A stretch of 64,000 bases of DNA from Marivita hallyeonensis (lineage in GTDB: Bacteria; Pseudomonadota; Alphaproteobacteria; Rhodobacterales; Rhodobacteraceae), in assembly GCF_900129875.1 (NCBI RefSeq), contig NZ_FQXC01000002.1, forward strand, positions 434,001 to 498,000. Reading direction: 5' to 3'. The position numbers were made by a program, and so were the translations under genes. Of this stretch, positions 59,414-64,000 are shown in pieces. Numbering within the stretch: the first letter of the stretch is position 1; every line of letters starts with the position of its first letter. The notes below the pieces were generated by a model. That model searched no databases. It worked only from the letters and a program-made list of their open reading frames with translations, and was not told the origin of the DNA.

Positions 59414-61414
59414 TTACTCGAATTCCATGATCACATCGTCCACGGCAAGGCTGTCACCCGCCGCAGCGTTGATCTTGGACACGACGCCTTTCCGTTCCGC
59501 GCGCAGGATGTTTTCCATTTTCATCGCCTCGACAGTGCAAAGCGCCTGACCTTCCTGCACCTCGTCGCCCTCTTCGACATCGACCTTCACGATCAGACCC
59601 GGCATCGGACACAGCAGCATCTTCGACGTGTCTGGCGGCAGCTTTTCGGGCATCTGGCGCGCGAGTTCAGCCTGGCGCGGGCTACGCACATGCACCTTCA
59701 GTTCTGCTCCTCGCGTCCGGATGCGGAACCCGCCCGAGATCTTGCCCACTTTCATCACCAGCGGATCGCCATTCACCGTCATCCGCGCAAGCTGATCCCC
59801 GGGCGTCCAGTTTCCCTGAACACGCAATTCCGCGCCATCCGCAAATCGGACCGTGGACCCCTCGTGATCGGCGGCAATCGTCACGTCAAAGCTTTCGCCC
59901 TGCAAAGCCACGTTCCAGTCTTCACCCACATGGCGTTCGTGATTGTCGAGCGTGCCAGAGATCCGTGCCCGCCGGATCTCGGCCACCCGGTTCATCGCGG
60001 CGCAGGCCGCCGCCACACGCTTTAAGGCGTCTGCGCCCAGCGTCACACCGTCGAACCCGTCCGGATATTCCTCGGCAATGAAGGCCGTCGTCATGTCGCC
60101 CGAGATGAATTTCGGATGGTCCATCACTGCAGCGACAAACGGCAGGTTGTGCCCAATCCCCTCGACCTCGAAACTGTCGAGCGCATTGCGCATCGTCTCA
60201 ATCGCCGCGTCGCGGTTGGGACCCCAGGTACACAGCTTTGCGATCATCGGATCGTAATACATGCTGATCTCGCCGCCCTCGAAAATGCCGGTGTCGTTCC
60301 TCACGATCCCGTCGCCGAGCGGCCCCTCGGCCGGCGGGCGATAGCGCGTGAGACGCCCAATCGATGGCAGGAAGTTGCGATACGGGTCTTCCGCGTAAAG
60401 CCGGTTTTCAATCGCCCAGCCGTCGATCTTCACATCGTCCTGCGTCATCGACAGCGGTTCGCCATTCGCAACGCGGATCATCTGTTCCACAAGGTCAACG
60501 CCGGTAATCAATTCGGTTACCGGGTGCTCCACCTGCAGGCGCGTGTTCATCTCAAGGAAATAGAAGTTCTTGTCACCATCTACGATGAATTCGACCGTAC
60601 CCGCGCTGGTGTAACCCACGGCCTTGGCCAGAGCGACGGACTGCTCCCCCATGGCCTTGCGGGTGGCTTCATCCAGGAACGGCGACGGCGCTTCCTCGAC
60701 AACCTTCTGGTTCCGGCGCTGGATCGAACATTCACGTTCGTTCAGGTAAATCCCGTTGCCATGCGCGTCGCACAGCACCTGGATCTCGATGTGCCGCGGC
60801 TGGGTGACGAATTTCTCGATGAAGATGCGGTCATCTCCGAAAGATGAGGCTGCCTCGTTCTTGGACGACTGAAAGCCCTCGCGCGCCTCTGCATCGTTCC
60901 ACGCAATCCGCATCCCCTTGCCACCACCACCGGCGGAGGCCTTGATCATGACCGGATAGCCGATCTCGTTCGAGATCTTCACCGCTTCATCCGCATCCTC
61001 GATCAACCCCATATATCCAGGCACCGTAGACACGTTCGCTTCCTGCGCGATCTTTTTTGAGGTGATCTTGTCGCCCATCGCCTCAATCGCGCCCTTCGGC
61101 GGCCCGATGAATGCAACGCCAGCCGCCTCAAGCGCCTCGGCGAATTTCGGGTTCTCCGACAGAAAGCCATATCCGGGATGCACCGCCTGCGCGCCGGTCT
61201 GACGGATTGCGTCCATCACCTTGTCGATGACGATGTAGGACTGGTTCGCGGGCGGCGGGCCGATATGCACCGCCTCGTCCGCCATCTCCACATGCAGCGC
61301 ATGCTTGTCCGCGTCCGAGTAGATCGCCACCGTCTTGATACCCATCTTTCGGGCCGTTTTGATCACCCGGCAGGCGATCTCGCCCCGGTTGGCAATCAGG
61401 ATCTTGTCGAACAT
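59414..61414 (-). CDS. pccA: PccA, propionyl-CoA carboxylase alpha subunit (biotin carboxylase/carrier)
   Basis: The 666-residue subunit carboxylates its biotin with bicarbonate and ATP for transfer to propionyl-CoA. The biotin carboxylase (residues 1-450) shows FDKILIANRGEIACRVIKTARKMG, MIKASAGGGGKGMRIAW (ATP grasp), RHIEIQVLCDAHG and NFYFLEMNTRLQVEHPVTELI. A linker domain and a biotin carrier domain follow, with biotinyl Lys in CTVEAMKMENILRAE near the C-terminus. The size and the scpA neighbour favour propionyl-CoA over acetyl-CoA carboxylase. The beta subunit gene is not in the window; in other roseobacters, as I recall, it lies a few genes away on the right side. Confidence 0.94.
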   Translation of the reverse strand: MFDKILIANRGEIACRVIKTARKMGIKTVAIYSDADKHALHVEMADEAVHIGPPPANQSYIVIDKVMDAIRQTGAQAVHPGYGFLSENPKFAEALEAAGVAFIGPPKGAIEAMGDKITSKKIAQEANVSTVPGYMGLIEDADEAVKISNEIGYPVMIKASAGGGGKGMRIAWNDAEAREGFQSSKNEAASSFGDDRIFIEKFVTQPRHIEIQVLCDAHGNGIYLNERECSIQRRNQKVVEEAPSPFLDEATRKAMGEQSVALAKAVGYTSAGTVEFIVDGDKNFYFLEMNTRLQVEHPVTELITGVDLVEQMIRVANGEPLSMTQDDVKIDGWAIENRLYAEDPYRNFLPSIGRLTRYRPPAEGPLGDGIVRNDTGIFEGGEISMYYDPMIAKLCTWGPNRDAAIETMRNALDSFEVEGIGHNLPFVAAVMDHPKFISGDMTTAFIAEEYPDGFDGVTLGADALKRVAAACAAMNRVAEIRRARISGTLDNHERHVGEDWNVALQGESFDVTIAADHEGSTVRFADGAELRVQGNWTPGDQLARMTVNGDPLVMKVGKISGGFRIRTRGAELKVHVRSPRQAELARQMPEKLPPDTSKMLLCPMPGLIVKVDVEEGDEVQEGQALCTVEAMKMENILRAERKGVVSKINAAAGDSLAVDDVIMEFE

Positions 61415-61472
61415 GGATGTCCCTTTCCGTCAGTCTTTTCTTGGCCGGCGGACAACGCCGCGGCGATGGCAT

Positions 61473-61507
61473 AAAAAAGACCGCCGAGGCGCGGGGCCTC
61501 GACGGTC
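61473..61507 (-). terminator. Strong intrinsic terminator after the glycine-zipper lipoprotein gene
   Basis: On the minus strand GACCGTCGAGGC pairs with GCCTCGGCGGTC (12 bp with one G-T pair, 5-base loop, 61479-61507) and is followed at once by six T residues. It separates the small lipoprotein gene from pccA, so pccA needs its own promoter in 61415-61472. Confidence 0.85.
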
Positions 61508-61540
61508 GCAAGATGTGAAACCGCTGTCTGCGCAGGCGCG

Positions 61541-61756
61541 TCAGCAGCGTTCCGGATAAGTTTGGCAATAGGCGACGTTTGCAGCTGCCCCGATGGCTGC
61601 GCCCTGCGCCATGTTGCCATCGGCAACCGCCGCAACTCCTGCGCCAACGACGCCACCGCCGATCGCTTGCTGGCCGACAGTTTCGCCGCAGGCCGCGAGC
61701 GCCAGAAGCGCGCAGACCGCGACCGCGCGTGAAACGGGTGATTTTCGAATGTCCAT
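61541..61756 (-). CDS. Small glycine-rich lipoprotein
   Basis: The 71-residue product begins MDIRKSPVSRAVAVCALLALAACGETVG, a lipoprotein signal with lipobox LAAC. A glycine/alanine-rich segment follows (QQAIGGGVVGAGVAAVADGNMAQGAAIGAAANVAYC) like the glycine-zipper of small outer-membrane lipoproteins. AAGGAG precedes the ATG at 61756; a longer frame upstream has no support. A strong terminator lies 34 bases after the stop, so it is transcribed alone. The function is unknown; an envelope structural role is a guess. Confidence 0.85.
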   Translation of the reverse strand: MDIRKSPVSRAVAVCALLALAACGETVGQQAIGGGVVGAGVAAVADGNMAQGAAIGAAANVAYCQTYPERC

Positions 61757-62093
61757 GTCTCTGCTCCTTTGAATGTCCGTGCCTGTGCACAGCATACATC
61801 CCGGATCGACCGATGGTTCCAGCCGCTCACGCGATTGCGAGCAATTTGAGCAGATCCCCGCCGCTGCAGCGAAACCACTGATCTCGAACGGAAAAAGTCG
61901 GGCGCTTGGCATGGGGTATGACCAAGGCGCCCGACAGGGGAAGGGTAACGGTGAACATACGGCGCAATCTGCCAACGCCGCGTCACTAGGAACATATCCA
62001 CAGTGTCAGAACCGTGTGACGGGTCAACAAATGAAAAAACACAACTCAAAGTATCGGCTTTTTCCCGCGCAAATTGACCCTGCGTAAGCGACT
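61757..62093. other. Intergenic region, no gene recognised
   Basis: These 337 bases separate the glycine-rich lipoprotein gene from the hypothetical gene at 62094. Short open frames exist on both strands, but none has a ribosome site, signal sequence or family resemblance. The minus strand should hold the promoter of the lipoprotein gene. The stretch around 62000-62060 is locally AT-rich. I see no clear terminator or palindrome. Confidence 0.5.
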
Positions 62094-62453
62094 TCATGCC
62101 CATTCCCCGTCCTCAAACGCCTCGGGAAAGGACGATCTGGCTGTTTTTTCATCAATAATCAGCAGCGACTCATAGCTTTCCGGGTCGAACGGATCGTCAA
62201 AGGGCAGCACTTCTCGCCCGAACAGCCAGCTCAACCGCCCCGCATCGAGGTTGCCGCGCTCGAAAGGTTCATCCCCGAACTGCCGCCAAAGCGCCGCCAT
62301 GAAGGCCAAGTCGGCCCGGCGGTCGGGTGGACGCCGATCGCGATAGCGTTCGCGCCGGATCAGCGGCGTCACCCCCTTGGGGTTCGGTCTGCGAATGGTG
62401 AACTGGAAATCCGTACCCGGAAGACGCCCCGGAAAGCCGCGATGTTTCAGCAT
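62094..62453 (-). CDS. Conserved hypothetical protein
   Basis: The 119-residue protein (MLKHRGFPGRLPGTDFQFTIRRP) is basic at the N-terminus (RRERYRDRRPPDRRADLAF) and acidic at the C-terminus (DDPFDPESYESLLIID, FPEAFEDGEWA). It has no signal peptide, membrane segment or motif I recognise. Its composition and codon use match its high-GC neighbours, which supports it as a real host gene. GGGGGTGTCCC lies just before the ATG. It is on the same strand as the two lipoprotein genes on either side, but a terminator at 62479-62504 lies upstream, so it has its own promoter or relies on read-through. Confidence 0.65.
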   Translation of the reverse strand: MLKHRGFPGRLPGTDFQFTIRRPNPKGVTPLIRRERYRDRRPPDRRADLAFMAALWRQFGDEPFERGNLDAGRLSWLFGREVLPFDDPFDPESYESLLIIDEKTARSSFPEAFEDGEWA

Positions 62454-62478
62454 GGGACACCCCCACGCGCAATCGCCG

Positions 62479-62504
62479 AAAAGGGGGCGGGGGTCGCCCG
62501 CCCC
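62479..62504 (-). terminator. Intrinsic terminator after the 48-residue lipoprotein gene
   Basis: On the minus strand GGGGCGGG pairs perfectly with CCCGCCCC (62484-62504, 5-base loop) and is followed by CTTTT. It begins about 10 bases after the stop of the small lipoprotein gene and is a good Rho-independent terminator. Confidence 0.8.
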
Positions 62505-62513
62505 GAAATCAGT

Positions 62514-62660
62514 TTACTTGTACTTACCGGTATGTTTGGGCTCGTAGCTGATCGGCTCTGGGTCGATAACCACAAACTCTTCTTCGGCTTGCTTTTGTCC
62601 GCACGCTGTAAGCGCGGCAAAGATGCCGACAACGGCAAGAAGCTTGATGCTCTTGGACAT
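62514..62660 (-). CDS. 48-residue small lipoprotein
   Basis: A short frame has an excellent ribosome site (AGGAGA, five to six bases before the ATG) and encodes 48 residues starting MSKSIKLLAVVGIFAALTAC, a complete lipoprotein signal with lipobox LTAC at residues 17-20. The mature part is only 29 residues, acidic then tyrosine- and lysine-containing (EEEFVVIDPEPISYEP, ending HTGKYK). A strong terminator follows. Ribosome site, signal and terminator together make it convincing despite its length. The function is unknown. Confidence 0.8.
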   Translation of the reverse strand: MSKSIKLLAVVGIFAALTACGQKQAEEEFVVIDPEPISYEPKHTGKYK

Positions 62661-62874
62661 CTTGTTCTCCTGTCAGGTTCAAAGGACCCAACAAGACCTG
62701 ATGGCCCTGCCTGTCCTCGGTTCGAGGTAGTGACTGCTTGGGTGCAGTCGCCGCCAAGATACCGCAGAACCCGCTGAAAAAGATATCCACAGGACAACAG
62801 ACCAGCGGTTTGTGGCGCAAAAGACTCAAACCACACCGGGACTGAAGACTGGGCCGCAACATATTGTGGAGCCA

Positions 62875-63288
62875 TCAGAAAAACTCCAAGATGCAGGACC
62901 CGTTTTCGATGCGATACGCCTCGAAAAACTGGGTCACATCAGGGCTGGCCTCGCCGAATTCAATCTCGGACTGGCTGAAGGAAATCACGATCTGCTTGGG
63001 CTTCGGACCGGTCGTCGTCTCGACCCGCGGGATCGCGAAGGTCTCGCACAGATGCTCCATGTCTGCCTCCACATCCTCGTACTCGCGCCCCTCTGCGCCG
63101 ATTTCTGGCGCGATGAACCGGAACCGATAGATCAGCCCCCCGCCGGGGCGATCCCACAGCATTTCGTGGAACGTGACGGGCTGGCCCGAGGGCACCTCAA
63201 GAGTTGGCTTATTTACTTCCCCGCCCGCCGCCAAAATCATCACGAGCGGTACGGTCAGAGGCAAGAATATCGCTCTCGGATCGCTCAT
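62875..63288 (-). CDS. Hypothetical exported or envelope protein (DUF6497-like)
   Basis: The 137-residue protein has a hydrophobic N-terminus (AIFLPLTVPLVMILAAGG) that is probably a signal peptide. A conserved-looking domain follows: LEVPSGQPVTFHEMLWDRPGGGLIYRFRFIAPEIG, DMEHLCETFAIPRVE, PKQIVISFSQSEIEFGEASPDVTQFFEAYRIENGSCILEFF. From memory this resembles DUF6497 of Rhodobacterales, whose role is unknown; I could not verify it. Its ATG directly abuts the stop of the AT-rich gene upstream with no spacing and no good ribosome site, which hints at coupling or a disturbed 5' region. Confidence 0.7.
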   Translation of the reverse strand: MSDPRAIFLPLTVPLVMILAAGGEVNKPTLEVPSGQPVTFHEMLWDRPGGGLIYRFRFIAPEIGAEGREYEDVEADMEHLCETFAIPRVETTTGPKPKQIVISFSQSEIEFGEASPDVTQFFEAYRIENGSCILEFF

Positions 63289-64000
63289 TTATCCGGCCGC
63301 AACCTGTTCATGAGGGTCAACAGCATCCAGAAAGCCACAACCAACTTGCGTCAAATAGCACCCGGTTATCTCAAGGACGAGGTTTTCACCTGATGGCTCA
63401 ATCTCAGCGCGCCTAATCAGTCTTTTTTCTGTCCTTTCAATTAAACCCTGTGCAGAAAGCATATCGAGCGATGCCCAATCGTCAGTCGTGTGCACAAATC
63501 CATTTGTAGCATGCGGTTCGATTATGGCCTCCAGCCCCCAGTTCGGGTTTTCGTCAAATCGATAAACACTGAACTCCTGTATCTTTAGTCCAGCTTTTTC
63601 TACCTTTTGCTTAAGGTAGGACTCAAGTTTCGCTTCATCTGAATAGGAAAAGTCTACAAAAAACAATCCTTTGGGGTCATTTTCCAAATGCTTCCACACA
63701 AATTCTGCGTCGTCAGGGAATCGATAGACATCGCTACTTTCGCCATGCTTCCTAAGCCTTTGGAGCAACTCGGCCTCAGACTTGGTGATCTCTTTAAGAA
63801 ATCGCTTATAAAGAAAGTGCGAGCGGGCTTTATTTTCGGCTTCCGAAACAAACAGATTTGCCCACATCTCAACTAAGACATCATCTTCCTCTAAAGATAC
63901 CCCTTCAATCCAGTCCACAGTAAACTTCGCAGCTGGAGGATTGAGGTTTTTGCCAGCTTTATGACTAATCGCACGAACGCGCTGAAGAGCACGTACCGCG
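63289..64000 (-). CDS. DUF4393/Abi-alpha-like protein (5' partial, AT-rich)
   Basis: This frame stays open to the right edge of the window: 236 codons are visible and the true start lies beyond base 64000. A GTG at 63918 is only an internal candidate. The pattern KNLNPPAAKFTVDWIEGVSLEEDDVLVEMWANLFVSE, then HFLYKRFLKEITKSEAELLQRL, resembles DUF4393 (Abi_alpha), where helices with L-x-E-M/L-W-A-x-L are followed by conserved x-L-x-x-L-S-P-x-E-A. Some members are linked to abortive phage infection; others are uncharacterised. Base composition is clearly lower in GC than the rest of the window (hand counts of 42 and 37 percent in two 60-base lines), which suggests recent transfer. Confidence 0.6.
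   Translation of the reverse strand, partial: AVRALQRVRAISHKAGKNLNPPAAKFTVDWIEGVSLEEDDVLVEMWANLFVSEAENKARSHFLYKRFLKEITKSEAELLQRLRKHGESSDVYRFPDDAEFVWKHLENDPKGLFFVDFSYSDEAKLESYLKQKVEKAGLKIQEFSVYRFDENPNWGLEAIIEPHATNGFVHTTDDWASLDMLSAQGLIERTEKRLIRRAEIEPSGENLVLEITGCYLTQVGCGFLDAVDPHEQVAAG

Noticed and set aside
61396-62103. A 235-codon minus-strand frame starting in an ATGA overlap with the hypothetical gene at 62094
   Set aside because: It crosses the small lipoprotein gene and its strong terminator in another frame and enters pccA; the lipoprotein has far better evidence.
62447-62875. A 142-codon minus-strand frame over the 48-residue lipoprotein
   Set aside because: No ribosome site or motif; it overlaps a lipoprotein with signal, ribosome site and terminator.

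Overview
The window is 64 kb of high-GC, gene-dense chromosome from an alphaproteobacterium, almost certainly a member of the Rhodobacterales (Roseobacter-type). The main evidence is a complete Rhodobacter capsulatus-type gene transfer agent (GTA) cluster. Supporting evidence is a pyruvate dehydrogenase operon with a lipoylated E1-beta, the ppiA/ppiB/pgk/ftsB/pdh gene order, and a propionyl-CoA carboxylase alpha plus methylmalonyl-CoA mutase region. I saw no rRNA, tRNA, CRISPR array or insertion sequence.

Layout from left to right. 1-2.7 kb: the 3' end of glmU and all of glmS (UDP-GlcNAc supply). 2.7-10.8 kb: mixed housekeeping genes, namely an AlkD-like repair protein, a lipoprotein, moaA, anmK, tyrS, a FemAB/GNAT-like protein, a DUF3179 protein and two overlapping cyclophilins (periplasmic then cytoplasmic). 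10.9-18.6 kb: pgk, an FtsB-like protein, an unusual acidic clan-A glycoside hydrolase on the opposite strand, and pdhA-pdhB-(84-aa protein)-pdhC. 18.7-20 kb: cysE and a DksA/TraR-type zinc-finger protein.

19.9-34.3 kb: the GTA structural cluster, all on the minus strand, running from small and large terminase through portal, protease, capsid, connectors and tail to hub, peptidase and the 1301-aa host-specificity protein. A small gene with a GTG start overlapping the last GTA stop appears to end the cluster. All 17 genes of the R. capsulatus model are present and intact.

34.6-40 kb: a TauE/SafE permease, mltG, fabF (with no acpP beside it), a glycosyltransferase-like gene and rsgA, which has a possible leader peptide and attenuator. 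40-51.9 kb: a peptide/amino-acyl uptake and hydrolysis locus. A six-gene minus-strand operon encodes a fused DppDF ATPase, a secreted EEP-family lipoprotein, ArgE-like deacetylase, an FAD oxidoreductase and two tandem M20D amidohydrolases. It diverges from a plus-strand operon for the binding protein and two permeases. 52-53.1 kb: a YeeE/YedE transporter whose ribosome binding site is buried in a predicted hairpin.

53.1-64 kb: a secreted helical protein, a second EEP protein, a TerB-DnaJ protein, a GNAT, a VOC protein, scpA (methylmalonyl-CoA mutase), a DUF4174 protein and pccA, so propionyl-CoA carboxylase alpha and the mutase lie together. Several small lipoproteins and hypothetical genes follow. 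The window ends inside an AT-rich DUF4393/Abi-alpha-like gene whose composition differs from everything else here.

A recurring non-coding theme is a 3'-end module: GC-rich hairpins followed by a conserved tail close to CCCCGAGGTATTT..GAAACAGAGAA. It sits, in the same functional orientation, downstream of moaA, anmK, cysE and scpA, with a diverged copy after ppiA. No clearly novel multi-gene system is visible. The best candidates for something undescribed are this terminator-like module, the leader upstream of rsgA, the masked ribosome binding site of the YeeE gene, the glycoside hydrolase without a recognisable export signal, and the AT-rich DUF4393 gene at the right edge.
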